Shown: in pieces, positions 25,671 through 37,780 of the stretch
Layout of the letters: each line of letters opens with the position of its first letter
Numbering within the stretch: position 1 is the stretch's first letter
Assembly: GCF_030272615.1 (NCBI RefSeq)
Contig: NC_081415.1
Coordinates: 627,007,740 to 627,071,739, forward strand
Source: Cryptomeria japonica
Taxonomy: Eukaryota; Streptophyta; Pinopsida; Cupressales; Cupressaceae
Length of the DNA: 64,000 nt
Direction: 5' to 3'
The notes under the pieces: model-generated
Databases searched by the model: none
What the model saw: the letters and a program-made list of their open reading frames with translations, nothing else
What the model was told of the DNA's origin: nothing
Translations under genes and position numbers: made by a program

Positions 25671-25875
25671 CTGCCGAAGGTGTTTCTATGCTATGCTTTC
25701 ATTTTAGTTATCCCTTATCATTCTGTTTCACCAACCTTCTCCTCCTCTCCTCCTTATCTCTCCATCGCATGCCTACTTGCTATCCCTAGTGGCAGTTTTC
25801 CCTTATCACTCCAACATGTGTCTCCTCATTGCTTTGCAAAACTCCTTATCACTCAAATCCGACTCCTTTGTCTAC

Positions 25876-26400
25876 CTTCTTTTGTCCTCTATTGAAACAA
25901 CATAACACCTCCCTACCACCTAGCCATGTTGAGGGAATTACCAGGCATCCTATCCACCTTGGCAACTAGTGTGGACATCATCCACCTTTCAATGACCACT
26001 CTAATCTTGCCTTCTGGACATTGCCCTTCACCCTACAGGATGAGAGGCATGAGTTTCAAACTCATGATTGCCCTATCAACAAGGCTTGTGACTTATAGTT
26101 ACGTTGTAGGGTCATACCCCCAAAATGAATTAATTTAATTCATAAGCCTCCTATTAAATTAAATAAATCTCCTTATATCTTTAATTTAATCATTTTTCCT
26201 CCACTTAGAATTAAAATGAATTTTTAATTCCCCCACTCTTTCTCTCTCCAACCATCACATCCTCCTACATTTCCTACTTGTCCCTTAATCATTCATTATT
26301 TTTTTAATCATTCCTCTAAACATGTGCACATTCCTAATGTCAAGGATTAGTCCCCAAAGTCAACCCATGTCCAAATCAACTTTAAATTCTACATTTTTTT
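25876..26400. other. AT-rich flank with LTR-start-like text
   Basis: At 26,104 the sequence tgtagggtcatacccc could be another LTR start of the TGTAG type, followed by aattaaattaaataaa blocks as in the other TGTAGACACC LTRs. No end or TSD was found and nothing is coding. Confidence 0.3.
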
Positions 26401-27967
26401 GGGAAGGACCCCTATTGGCAACAACAAGGAAGGAAAACTGAGAGGGAGGGAGGGTGAACTAGTTTTTCACCGGATTAAACCAATTAAGTATAATTTCAGA
26501 TCTGATCAACTACAGAAAAAATAAACATAACAACAATAACAATTGTATGTAAGGATCACTGTAATCAAAATATGAAAATTAAGACCAAAAGCTAACATAC
26601 CAATGAAACTTTCGAGTACAACCTAAAATAATTTAAACAAGTTAATCCCCAAGATGTGTCTCATTTTTCTCTATCTCAACAGATTCCTTAAGTCAATGGT
26701 TGCTCTCAGATCATTGAGAAAGTGAATTAGGAATGGCAAATCCAAGAACGAGTGATAAAAATGATCTATATGTAAGAATGCATCTAAGATATATGATATG
26801 ATGATTAAGATTAAGATGTGCTAGTAAGCTATGATGAAGATGAATCTATGATAAAGATATTAACAAATTATGCTAACATGATTCATGAGTTAAAAACTAT
26901 TCTATTATGTTCCTAAATGATTAAGATGCTATGATAACCAAAGAGATGAAAAATGCTTGATATAATGAGGCTATAGTGTAGATGCATAAAAACTTGTATT
27001 TTTTCAAAATTGTGGAAAATGGGAGCTATTTATAGAAGAAATGGGGAATTGAATGGCTAAGATTGAGAAATCTTAACAAGGGTTAGGATTGAAAGTCATT
27101 CAATCCATGTGAGGCTTTCAATCCAATCCTATGTTAACATGAGTCAGCATAAGGAGGCTTGAGAGGAGGGATAAGGGTGCATTAAATTCTTGAGAAGACA
27201 TGGTGGTTACCTTAGGAGTTAAGGTTAGGGTTAGGTTAGGGTTAACTAGTGGATAAAGTTTTTACCCAAAGGGTAAACTCTTGTGCAAGGGTTAATAGGA
27301 TAACTAGGGTCAAAGCCATGAGTGCTTGATGAGACCGTTAGGTCGGATATAGGTTAAGTTAGAGAGAAAGTCTCTAACCAAGGGTTGAGGCTGAGTTAAC
27401 CATTAATGGTTTGGAAGACTTTGAGGTTAACTTGTTGAAGGCATAAATCCTTTAATGCATTTCAAAGACTTTGAGGAATTTTTGAGAACTGACTTCTCTT
27501 AAGGAATGTGAAAATTATTAAGGGTGGATTAGGATAATTAGGATGATTAGAAGAATCTAGAAGACTCCAAAAGGGATTTAGTCATGAATTTAGGAGAATG
27601 CAAGTGGGAGGTATTTTTGGATTTTAATTTTGAATTAAAGTGATTTATTCCAAAAAGGTGGATGACAACTTGCAACTTAGGAGATATTTAAATAAATTTG
27701 ACTTATTTAAATTGGAGAGGGGATTTAATTAAATGTAAGTTTAATTAAAGGGGAAAATGATGATTTAATTTATTAGTTTATTTATTGAATTAAAGGGGTG
27801 GATGTGGCTAGATGAATTAAATCAAATAAATTGAATAATTTATTTGATTAATAGAGGAAGGGGATGAATTAATTAAATGTTAATTTAATTAATAGAATAA
27901 TTGTTTTAGTTGATTAAATAAACATTGAATATTTATTTGATTAGGTGGTCATATTTGTGCATCTACA
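26400..27967 (-). repeat. 3' LTR of the truncated minus-strand element
   Basis: The start is fixed by the polypurine tract next to TGTAGATGCAC (minus strand at 27,967). The first part has the same aattaaat/tttaatt block structure as the LTRs at 21,297 and 38,247. The other end is not resolved; a candidate lies near 26,450 beside cctccctccctctcag (minus strand). No TSD was identified. Confidence 0.55.
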
Positions 27968-27986
27968 TTCTGCCCCTCTTTGAAGT
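27968..27986 (-). other. polypurine tract of the minus-strand element
   Basis: On the minus strand acttcaaagaggggcagaa directly precedes the LTR start TGTAGA. The intact relative has ctcaaagaggggcaaaa in the same place (50,309-50,325). This is the primer for plus-strand DNA synthesis. Confidence 0.75.
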
Positions 27987-28161
27987 GATGTGTGACCATA
28001 CATTGGTTCAAAGAAAAATCACTTGATATGTTGCCAAAATTATCGATTTTGATGTTGTTGCCAAAAAATTTTACATGGTGCCCCACATATTGATTATCGG
28101 ATAATGATATGATGATGAGATTGACTGGATTTGCCCCAGTATGTTGAGAGATGGAAGTAGG

Positions 28162-29104
28162 TGTTGGAAATTGACACTCAATTGGTAAGTTTCACTATGT
28201 TGTCATTGATGGCAACATGGTATGGTATTTTGGCTTCATGTTTTGGTTCAGTTGTGTATCGGCAGGCACTTCACAAACACTACACCGGCACCGGCACCAG
28301 CATCGGTAGGATAGAAGGATTTATTTGGTTACCAAAAATGCATGCCGACATGGTTTAGTTAAAGGTTATTGGTATTGGAGGTCGACATCTCTTGGATCCG
28401 GCATCGGCAATTGGTTTTAATATTTATGCATTTATGTTATCTGACCGACATGTAATTTGATATTGTATATATCTTTGTAAGCTGACATAAGGCATGAAAA
28501 GTGTATAGGGTATACAAGTTAGTTGGATTAGATCATTTTGATATGGATATGAGTAGGATATTATGGATATGCGAATGTAATATGATGCACAATATATTAG
28601 AGACATTATGTATGTGAGGAAATTCATGTAAGGGTTATTCCGGTAAAGGGCTTAGGGTTTCAGACCGAAACAGACAAAGCTTAAATCAGAACTATATTCT
28701 GGCATAAAAGATGCTATCTTAGTAGTTCAACACTTCTCTGGATTGTAGTCTAGATTTTTATGTAGTCAGTGAGGCTCCTTTTGTGATTGAGCAGTGTGCT
28801 CTAGGTTGTAAGCCTTCTTGCAAGTGCAGGCCCCTCATTTTTTGTAATATCTCTTAAGATGGCCAGTGGATTGATATTGTGGGTCACAAATCCCACTGTG
28901 GTTTTTCCTCTTTGAGTTTTTCCACATATAATTTTGTGTGTTATGGTTCTCATTTATGTGATTGGATTATTAGTTGCTTTAATTCCTTCAATTATGTATG
29001 TACTAGTATACCGATTGGTGTATGCATGTTTTAATAAGGCTAAAATTAATAATTCTGGTATAACACTGATTCAGCCCCCCTCTCAGTGTTATTGGATTCC
29101 AACA
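28162..29104 (+). mobile_element. Copia-like solo LTR inserted in the minus-strand element
   Basis: The sequence starts TGTTGGAA and ends TTCCAACA, a perfect 8-bp inverted terminus. Flanks gtagg (28,157-28,161) and atagg (29,105-29,109) form a TSD with one mismatch. It shares gattgagcagtg.gctctagg and the gtggtttttcc...tttttccacata signature with the solo LTR at 57,689, and a ccccctctcag near its end. No interior is present. Confidence 0.8.
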
Positions 29105-29273
29105 ATAGGATGCCCCCTTGAGATATTGTTCATGCATTGAAGGCATGAATGATCTCTCCAAAGAAGAATGATGTTATATGAAAGATAGAAGAGTGGATAG
29201 TTGATGACTTGCACAAGTTTGATTGTATTGATAAGATTGATCAAATTGATTGGATTGATGAGGTTGGGATCAA

Positions 29274-29530
29274 GTCTGGTTTCAAAAAGGACACATCTTG
29301 TATAACACAAAGATGATCAAAATGTTTGGTTTCAAGAAAGATATATCATGTATAAGATAAATATAGATGATCAAAACATGTAGTTTCAAGAAAGATGCAT
29401 CATGTATAAGACATGATAGATGATTGTGTCTAGTTTCAGGAAGGATACATCCTGTGTAAGACAAAGATAGATGATCATGTCTAGTTTTAGGAAGGATACA
29501 TCATGTATAAGATAAAATAATAGATGATCA
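29274..29530 (-). repeat. tandem repeat, about 50-bp unit, five copies
   Basis: Units of the form gtctagtttcaggaaggatacatc.tgtataagaca..gatgatcat begin near 29,274, 29,324, 29,380, 29,428 and 29,479. A stray relative lies near 31,430. The 13-kb element has about two similar units near 46,795-46,885 in the corresponding place, so the array belongs to the 3' non-coding part of this element family. Confidence 0.7.
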
Positions 29531-30200
29531 TGACCTTGTCACTAATAGGCTAGTTTGAGATGAACTTGCTGATTTTATAAGAGTTTGTGATAAAAACTAC
29601 TGATTGATAGCATGACCTTGTCAGTGATAGGTAGGTTAAGATGAACCTACCTAATTTGATAATAGTTTTTAATAGAAACTCTTGATTGATAGTGTGAATT
29701 GCATCACTAATAGGATAGGTTAAGATGAACCCACCTGATTGATAAGAGTTTGTGATAGAAACTCCCAATTGATAGTGTGACTTGCATCACTAATAGGATA
29801 GGTTAAGATGAACCCACCTGATTGATAAGAGTTTATGATCAAAACTCCGGATTAATTGCATGACTTGCATCATTGATAGGATAGGCTAAGATGAACCCAC
29901 TTGATTGATAAGAGTTTATTGTCGAAACTCCAGATTGATAGCATGACTTGCATCACTGATAGGATAGGCTAAGATGAACCTTCCAATTGATAAGAGTTAT
30001 TGATTTAAACTCCAAGTTTTTAATTTTGTATGGATTTGCCACTGGTAGGATAGATTTGATAAGATTTTATGATTGAAACTCCAGATTGATAGCGTGAATT
30101 ACATCATTGATAGGATAGGCTAAGATGAACCCACCTAATTGATAAGAGTTTATGATCAAAACTCTAATTTTAATGTGTGCGTGACTTCGTCACTGATAGG
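29529..30200 (-). repeat. tandem repeat, about 83-bp unit, about eight copies
   Basis: Units start catgacttgcatcactgata, continue with gataggctaagatgaaccca and end with a gataagagtttatgat.aaactcc..attgatag stretch. Starts are near 29,529, 29,611, 29,694, 29,777, 29,859, 29,942, 30,093 and 30,179, giving a very regular 82-83 bp period with one shortened region near 30,000-30,090. Units are moderately diverged. Confidence 0.85.
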
Positions 30201-30384
30201 TGCACAAAGAGATTATTAAGATCTCATTTGAGTGGATAGGATAATTGATTGATTGATTTGATCGATTGATAGATAATTGACATTTTGTTGATATTACATT
30301 GTAGGAAGATTTAGATGTGTTGATTTTGGTGCATCCAGGGGAGCAGCATGGTGATTTGATAATCTTATGTATGATGATGTGTAA

Positions 30385-30500
30385 CTAATATGCAATGATG
30401 ATGATGATAATAATGATGATGAATGAAACTAAATAAACTAATGATAATGATGATAATAATGATGATGATGAATGCAACTAAATGCACTAATGATAATGAT
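30385..30500. repeat. GAT/AAT microsatellite with a duplicated block
   Basis: The text atgatgatgataataatgatgatgaatg... is present twice, each followed by aaactaaat(aa/gc)actaatgataat. It is a simple-sequence tract with a local duplication of about 55 bp. Confidence 0.7.
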
Positions 30501-31630
30501 CTATGCAATTCTAATTGTGCCTTGTTGTCATTTTGTTAGCCAATTGTTTGCACCCCTTTTGTCATCGTTGAGATTTTGAAATATTGGAAGTTAGTACAAA
30601 CATCAATGGTATAATTGAACCATGATGACCTGAGTATAACTTTCATAAATTTTGATATTGCAAAATGACACAAGCATCAAGGTATAATTAAACCAAGATG
30701 ACCTAAGTGTTGTTTTCATAAAATAGACAAGAGTTAACCATTAGTATGTGCAAATGCAAAATATCTTCAATGAAATGTTTCCAATTATGTCTTGGGACAA
30801 ATTTGCACAGAAATAATGTTCATCTCATAGATAGCAGACAAAGAAAATATCAGACTCTTTCCTTGCTTCTCTAGTTCAATACATCCTTGAGATGCTCAGG
30901 AAATCTAATAACCCAAAAATCAAGATACAAATAGTCAAAAATTATGCTAAGGTAAACAAATTGTTATTCAAAATAGATCATCCATTGTGTTTTGTTTTGT
31001 ACTGATCCTGATGGTGATTTTGACAATCTTGATCCCTATTATGATGTTGAGTTTGATGGTTAGCTTAGGGATTTGTCATTGAGGTATGTTTTGATCCTTG
31101 TTTGTGATGCACTTTTTCTCTATTGTTAATTGTCTGTTTGATGAAGCCTAAAATGGATTGCCCCCATTGAGATCAGGATTTTGCCCTCAGTTTTTGATAC
31201 AACCTTAGTTATGGATATAGATGATGATCACCAAGCCATGGTGAGATGTTAATTGCGATCCCCAAGATATATACAAGGCCTTATTTCTGGATGGATATGG
31301 ATAATGATAGCAGATAATGGACTCATGATAGATAGGTACTAATAGATAGAAGAGATGGTAGATTAGTAGATGGATATTGATATGTGTCTTTATTTTTTAT
31401 TGCTCAATGCGATGGTTGATAATGATGTCTAGTTCCAAAGAGTGAGTACCCCGTGTAAGACCAATCTGATTAATTTTGAGTTTACACCTCCTTGTATAAG
31501 GCATGTTGATATTGATATATTTCAATTGATGGATTGATTTAACAAGACACATGATCAATTTGATTGTAGACTTTGATATTTTTTATGTTGGGAAAGTGGA
31601 TATGGATGAAGATATGATATGGATAGGATA

Positions 31631-31790
31631 AGCAAGATCATAGATAGTGGTGAATTATGGAAGCAATGAATAGATATGATAGATGGTATGAATAAACTGA
31701 AGCAAGATCATAGATAGCACTGGATGATGGAAGAAATGAATAGATAGGATAGATGGTATGAATAAAGTGAAGCAAGATCATAGATAATGA
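31631..31790 (-). repeat. 70-bp tandem repeat, two full copies and a partial third
   Basis: Units beginning agcaagatcatagatag start at 31,631, 31,701 and 31,771. The first two are 70 bp and differ at few positions. On the minus strand they lie within the degraded ORF region of the truncated element. Confidence 0.75.
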
Positions 31791-33080
31791 TGAATTTAGA
31801 TAGGGTAATGGATATTGGAGGAAGGATAAGGAGAGATATGGTATGAAGAATAGAGTGGATGAAAAGTTGGCCCCAAGTATAGAGGTCTCCATTTGAAAAA
31901 AGGGTGATATGTGAGATTGTCACAACATCCAGCACCACCCAAAAAAGTATTCCTAAATATTTCAAAGATAGAGACCCAACCCACACTTAGAACCTCCAGA
32001 AAATTCAACCAAACATGTCTAGTGATTAGGAAGCGTACTCAAAAGAAAAGAAGAATCCAAAACTAGACCAAGGTACTTAATCTTTGATTACCCATGTCTG
32101 TGCAAGTGGGTTCATTCCGGCTCATATAATCATTGTGATCTTTGGAATCCAACGTGGCTAGCTACATGAGTTACCCTAACTTCAAAAACATTCTGGATAG
32201 AGCCTCGCTGCTAGCAAGCATCCATAGCTCTGATGAGGTTATCGTTGTGGTATCACAAATATTGATCCATTTCCAGATAGGCACCCATAGTCCCAATGGA
32301 GTTACTCTCATGTTCCCATAGCCAAGCCTTTTGATATTGCATTTCATTGCATCTTTTTAATTTTCTTTTCTTTTCTTGATATTTATTTTCTTGCACATGC
32401 TTTTGTTTTGATCTTTTGATATTTATTTTTCTCTTTTCATTGATTCTTTTGTGCATTGGCTTGTAAGTGATGAAACTTACATGGTTTTGAGAGTTACAGT
32501 GGCACTAAGGTAGGATTTTAGATTTTTCACTAGCCATGTCTTCGACTAAGAGATCACAATGATTTAGAGCATTTGATTAAGTGTGTGAAATGTAGTAATC
32601 AAAAGATGCCAATACCAAGATACAACAAGTGGTTCATTTCTGGATTGAGTATGCATCCCAATCAAAAGATAATGTTAAAGAGGAACATCCCCAGATTTTG
32701 AAGCATTTCACAAATAGATATCTAGGAAATGGACTGAACACAAGATCAAGCATGGGTGAGCGTGTGACAAAATGACATAAATACCTATTTCACAGATGAA
32801 GGATTTATGCAAATGATTGAATGGGAGGGATGGAAGGATGAAAAATAGGTGTTGGATAATAGATAGGATGTTAGAATATTTGTGCAAGGATAGATGGAAA
32901 TGTCTTCAAGATGAATGTTTGGAACACACCTTGAAAGGAGATGAAGGGATGAAGGAAAATTGAATTTTGGGACATAAGGAACCAAAATGGATAAAAGAAA
33001 TAATGGATGGATAGATTTGGAAAGTAGGAGATGTGTAGGTAGATGATTGAAGGTGATATTCCTGCAAAATGACTTAGCAA
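31640..33080 (-). pseudogene. remnant of the Pro-rich ORF of the truncated element
   Basis: Minus-strand fragments contain VPYVPKFNFPSS and LSRCVPNIHLED near 32,985-32,900. The end of the sense ORF of the 13-kb element has GPYVPKSQAIPPSK and SRCVPMSILPSF in the same order (about 45,130-45,260). Below that, cacttggggccaac-like text near 31,870 (minus) matches the stretch after the ORF at about 45,635. No long open frame survives. Function is unknown. Confidence 0.5.
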
Positions 33081-33090
33081 AAATTTAATG

Positions 33091-34260
33091 TTATTGTGAA
33101 AAATTTGGTCATTTTGAATAAATTATGCTCTTTGTTATTTCCCTCAAGCTTAGGTTTTAGGGTTTATGCATTTTTTATTAAGTCCTATTGTTAAACCCCT
33201 TAAACTTGTTATGATTCTGCATTACTTTATTAACTTAAGTCTGAGGGTCATCCTGTCGTTGAAGGGGCCATGTCATTTTCCCAGGCATTAATTTGTTTGG
33301 TCGGCCCCTTGTTATTTTTCCTAAGTCTAACGCACTTTATTTTATTAGCCTCATGGTCGGGTCCCCCTTTATTTCCTAACGTTATGTCTATATCTATTGT
33401 CCTAGGTGGGTCCTATTTGATTTTTATTGGCGAGCTCCTTATATTTTTCCTAAGTTTGAGCCTTAAATAGACGGTGATATTTTAATTGCAATAAAAAAGG
33501 TGCTCGATGGTTAAGCGGCTAAAGTTGGCGGTCACTGTGGCAGCAAGGTAATGTTCGAGTAGATCAGATGGTCCTCTTGACCCTGTCATTGAAGATGTGA
33601 GGAGGATAATCACCGCGGCATCATGAGATGATGCCACATGTCTAAGGTGGGGCGAGGTAAGTCAATGGTGGGACCATTGACCATGATGAGATGGTAGTGA
33701 GATGGATGTACTAAGTCATTTTTTTACGGGCTATATTGCCACATATCATAGTCAATGTCAGATTGACCAGTATGGTTTGTGCAATTTAACAACATGGAAA
33801 TGATCAATGGTTGAGATTCAAATTTGATTCAAATGAAAATGGAGCTATTTTCTACACTCGCTCAAGTAGTAATGGTGGATAGGACAGTGAATCTTCATTC
33901 CAGAAAATAATTAAAGGAATTTTTTGTGTTATATTGAGTCACCAAAGCATTTAGAGGAGACCAAAAAGTGGTTCTAGAGCCAAAGGAGATTTGAACGATT
34001 TCTTGCAGTGCAAAATTAGGGTTTTCTGGTGCGTTTAAAGCAGTAAGTTCATCTGATATTTTCTCATCTATTTTAAAGAAATTAAAGTTGTGAATTGCAT
34101 GTGAATCGTAGGTAAAGAGTTATAAATTGTTCTAGGGCTAGAGATTAGATAGAAAGAGGTGAGAATTTTCCTAAATTGTTGTTGCAACTAAGTTTTCGTG
34201 CTAGCCCTAGTCTTTTCCATCTAGATTCAAAGACTTATAGTAGAAATCATAGTCTAAGAG
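33091..34260. other. leader-like region upstream of gene copy C
   Basis: There is no coding signal here. Text of the form gtcggccccttgttattttt / tttcctaagt recurs two or three times between 33,260 and 33,460, and ccttaaatagacgg near 33,463 could be a weak TATA region. From 33,490 a tRNA-like stretch is annotated separately. The part 33,900-34,260 leads up to the ATG at 34,261 and may be a leader. Confidence 0.3.
33498..33562 (+). other. tRNA-like stretch with A- and B-box-like motifs (possible SINE head)
   Basis: tggttaagcgg (33,508-33,518) fits the RNA polymerase III A-box pattern and aatgttcgagta (33,550-33,561) is close to the B box, at tRNA-like spacing. The preceding ggtgctcga could be an acceptor-like start. 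It does not fold into a convincing tRNA by eye, lacks a clear 3' acceptor strand, and no A-rich tail or TSD was found. A SINE relic or chance are both possible. Confidence 0.25.
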
Positions 34261-37200
34261 ATGGCACCTCAGAGAAATCATTTGGGACAAATAGAATACT
34301 TGAAAAAGAAATCTTTATGATTTTTTCTTGGACCAACTGAAGCCATCAACAAATGATAAATACCAAAGGCAAAGGTTTGCACATGGACAGACTCTAGGTG
34401 AGGGTTTAGTCAACAAAGCTTGCCAGATATCAGATGCAAGGGTGCCTATGTCAGGGCTAAGCATGTTCAATCTATGGTTTGGTGAGAGGAATTTACCAAC
34501 CCCATTTTCGCAAGCATGGCAATATGATTTGGTGAAATTAGTTGTACCTACTATATTTATGGATGTGGATTTGTTGAGAGCAGTGGCAAATAAGTATGAC
34601 CCAATCTCAAGGATTATGAGGGGAAGCAAAGGAGAAGTTTTGTTGAGTATCCGAAGGGAGGAGTTTCAGGATGTTTTTTACTTGTATGAACCTTCTACAT
34701 CCCTAGAACCAATTGATTTGGAGGAACTGAAGAAAGAATATGAAAAGACAAGGTATTTGATCAGAGAAAGATTTCTCCCATCCCACTTGGCTAAGGAAAA
34801 AGATACTCAGTATTATATTGGCCCAAATGTTGAAGAGCCTTTTCCAATTGATTCCTTTGCACATTATTTTAGGGCTACATTTTTCAGACTATGTCAGATT
34901 TTAGGTTTCCACCCAAGCATAGTAATCCCAAAAGCATATATGCACATGGGGATTCAGATTCAAAATCCCCATTTTGCAGTAATTTATGACTTTTCGGCAT
35001 ACCTTGCAGACAAGATACATGAGGGGTTGCTACAGATTTAAAAGGGTGACATTAGTACCTCATTGTATTGGTATTCCATTCTTGTGTACATGATCTTGTA
35101 CAAAAATGCAGATTTCTTTGCATAAGAAATGGAGTTGAGAAGGGTGGTGGATGGAGAAAACACGCCAATACAAGTTTGGAGCATGGATATGTCATGGGAC
35201 AAAAAGGATGCAAGCTATGTAAGATTTGAAAATTGATTTGCATCCAGGCTTAGGGCTCGATTGGTAGTAAATCCATCAAGGATTCCAATAGAAATGCATG
35301 ATTTTTTGAGGCCAATGGAAAGAAATCCAAAATTGAAACTTGACCATAGTTGGGGGGATATCATTTCCTATTCTGTGAGCATAGTTATAAGAGTGTATGG
35401 TTTTCATGGACAATCACATATATTGCCTTTCAATGTTCCACTTAGATTAGGATTTGCACAAGTTATGTGGCAATTGGGCTGCATACATGAAGATGAGCTA
35501 ACAAAGAAAGGTAAGGCACATTTTTCCTTGATTACACTATAGTCCCATATTTTATAATTCTTAAAGGAGGATGGGTCCATTTTGAAAAAATTATTTCTCC
35601 TTATTGTTTGAGAGTCAGCATAAAGAGGCATAGTGACCCAGAGGGTTTTTATCAAATGTCTAGAAAAAGAATCAAAGGAACCCAAATGCCTCATTATTTT
35701 GATTTGAATAAACACGAGGTCTGAAAAAGAAAGATGGTTGGCTTAGAAGAAGTTGCTTGATAAAGTCCATAGGTTGGATCCAAAGTATGATCCATTGTGA
35801 GAATTCAGACCATTTTTTAAGAAAATGGATCATTTGATAGAAAATTTTGATGAATTCATGTATGATCGGATGGATGATGTGGAGTAATTGGAGATAGCAA
35901 GTGGCCAAGAAATGATAAAATAACCTCCAAAATTAGCAGCCCAACAAAGGCCACTGTCAAAGCCTCCACAACAAAGGCTCCAAATACAAAGATCAGAATC
36001 ACCACTAGAAGGGGAGCCAAAGGAGGAGAGACCTATCCACATGCCTTAAAGAGGGAGGATTATTTATAGAATATTAAGAGATGAAGGTAATAGTGAAAAG
36101 GAAGAAGACATAAAGAGGAAGGGGAAGGGGATAATTTAACAAGAAAAACCCCTTGAAACCCAACGTGGCCTCCTTAAAGGGGTAGTGAACATAGAAGTTG
36201 AATATCCACCAAAAAGGATCCTTTCACCTCCACCTTCACCTCCTCCATCTAAAAATGCAAAAAATTGACAAGCCTGAAGAACAGCTTGCACAAGAACCAG
36301 AGGAAGAGAATGTGATCATTCTTACTGATGAAGAGTTGTAGGTTGGAATCCCATCTCCACCAAGGTCATTAGATTGGGAGCTTGCTCCACTAGATATACA
36401 AGGAATATATTTCAAAGATTCAAGAAAAGAGGTCTATGATAAGTTTATTGAAGATGAGGCTTTTGTACAAAGCCAAGCTTTCTTGCAGCTAGTATGGAAG
36501 ATGAAGATTGATGAATACAAAAAGAGATGTGAAGAAAGGAAATATCAAAATCTAGATAAAACTGATCAGGAGAATCAAGATGAAGTAAAGGGTGAGATGA
36601 TGGAGGAATTTACAAGAATCATCAACCAAGAAGGGGTTCTAATTCTTCCTGAGTGAGATATTGTTGATGCAGTGGGCTTTGATGCCATCAAAACATCAAA
36701 ACAATGGCCTTTCAATTTCTAAGAAGAAACTAGGTTGGCATTAAAAGGATATGAGTTTGTGCAAGATTATGCCACACTAGCCATTTGGTCATTGGAACAA
36801 GGGCCTAGAAGACCTGATATTGGTGATATCAATCCTAATTTGAGGGGAAGCTTAATAATTAAGAGAGTTGCAGATACATCAAATATGGAAGCTCTAAAGT
36901 TAAATGTGGATGTGGCCAAATTGGCCCATAAAACATCTAAGAGGGAAAAGGCAGATAGAGAAGAATACCAAAAAAAATATGTACACATATTTGTAGAATA
37001 TAATAAGGTGCAACTGAGATGTATTGAGTTGCAGTCTAAGGTTCAACTTCTAGAACAAAAACAATTGGAAGAATTACCCTTGTTGATGCAGCCACTCAGT
37101 GTTTTTCATCAGAGCCATTTGTTGAAGAACCAACCAAGTCAATTGATCTAACAAGGGCTCAACTATTGGAGAAGATCAAAGAATTAAAGAATAAACTAAA

Positions 37201-37780
37201 GGAATCAAAGGATTGGTTTGCCTTCGAGAAAAGAGAAATAGTTAGCTCTGTGTTAACTCATTTAAATAAAAAATTCGACAACAAGTTGAATAGTATTCAT
37301 TCTTTATATTCTTTTTTGTTTAATATTCAAGGTTTTGATTAAGATAAAGAAGTGGCAATACCTCTATTTACTAAATGGTTACAAAGGGAAAATGAGCTTA
37401 CACTAATGTCAACGGCTTCTAAATATCATGTTGAGAGGCCACCTACACTTCAGCCAACCTATTTGTTGGTGAAGTCAATGAAAGAAGCTCAAATCCAACC
37501 AGAAAGCATAGAGAGAAAAATAAGAGAGTTGATGAGGAGTTTTGATGAGTTAAATGATACACTTCTGCCAGGGATTTTGGATGAGAATGGAGTTGTCAAG
37601 CCTTTGCAACTATGGAAGGAAGAGGTAGAGAGAATCATCATCACTCAGGTGGAACTAATTTGTGGGTATTTGGATATTGATTTTCTAGACAACAATATGA
37701 ATAAAATTGTATGCATAGGGAGATTCTTTGAGTCTTTTGAAAGAGAAGCAAATCAAGTTTTTGTAAAGTATACTCCATAG
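34261..37780 (+). pseudogene. unrecognised repeat-borne gene family, copy C (best preserved N-terminal part)
   Basis: The likely start is the ATG at 34,261 (MAPQRNHLGQIEYLKKK). The frame changes near 34,315 and is then open to 35,041. Block 1 is ANKYDPISRIMRGSKGEVLL (about 34,586-34,645) followed by EFQDVFYLYEP. The same frame continues past stops near 35,040, 35,120 and 35,237 to block 3, SIVIRVYGFHGQSHILPF (about 35,380-35,435), ending with WQLGCIHEDELTKKGK. From 35,560 on there are frame changes, an acidic/Pro-rich part (36,200-36,350), and a C-terminal helical part (36,735-37,780) with a predicted coiled coil near 36,960-37,070. Gene order of blocks equals copies A, B and D. I cannot assign a function; it is not gag, RT or integrase. 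Confidence 0.6.

Larger units (their letters stand above)
23840..25875 (+). repeat. array of CCTTATCTCTCC motifs, split by an LTR
   Basis: About ten variants of ccttatctctccatc occur at roughly 25-50 bp spacing between 23,840 and 24,160. About four more occur between 25,700 and 25,870. The LTR-like element 24,168-25,670 separates the two halves, and the text on its right (ctgccgaagg) resembles ctgccagagg at about 24,058 inside the left half. Confidence 0.5.
26400..33090 (-). mobile_element. 3' part of an LTR retrotransposon related to the 13-kb element
   Basis: On the minus strand this is ORF remnants (33,080-31,640), then tandem arrays (30,200-29,274), then the polypurine tract (27,986-27,968), then an LTR starting TGTAGATGCAC at 27,967. 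The order matches 45,000-50,900 of the element at 38,882-51,853. Similar ORF text (PYVPK, RCVP) and a cacttggggg-like stretch after the ORF are shared. A Copia-like solo LTR (28,162-29,104) was inserted later. The 5' part and 5' LTR are missing; the break is near 33,090. Confidence 0.65.

Noticed and set aside
27216-27246. Telomere-like ttaggg/ttagg text
   Set aside because: Only three or four imperfect units, not the plant TTTAGGG repeat, and it lies inside an LTR, so chance is sufficient.
29529-30200. CRISPR-like direct repeats
   Set aside because: Units are about 83 bp and similar throughout, without unique spacers, and the context is a plant retroelement.
31708-32008. Several overlapping hydrophobic minus-strand frames (possible membrane proteins)
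   Set aside because: They overlap in different frames across the 70-bp repeat and A/T-rich text; composition alone gives Leu/Ile/Ser-rich translation.
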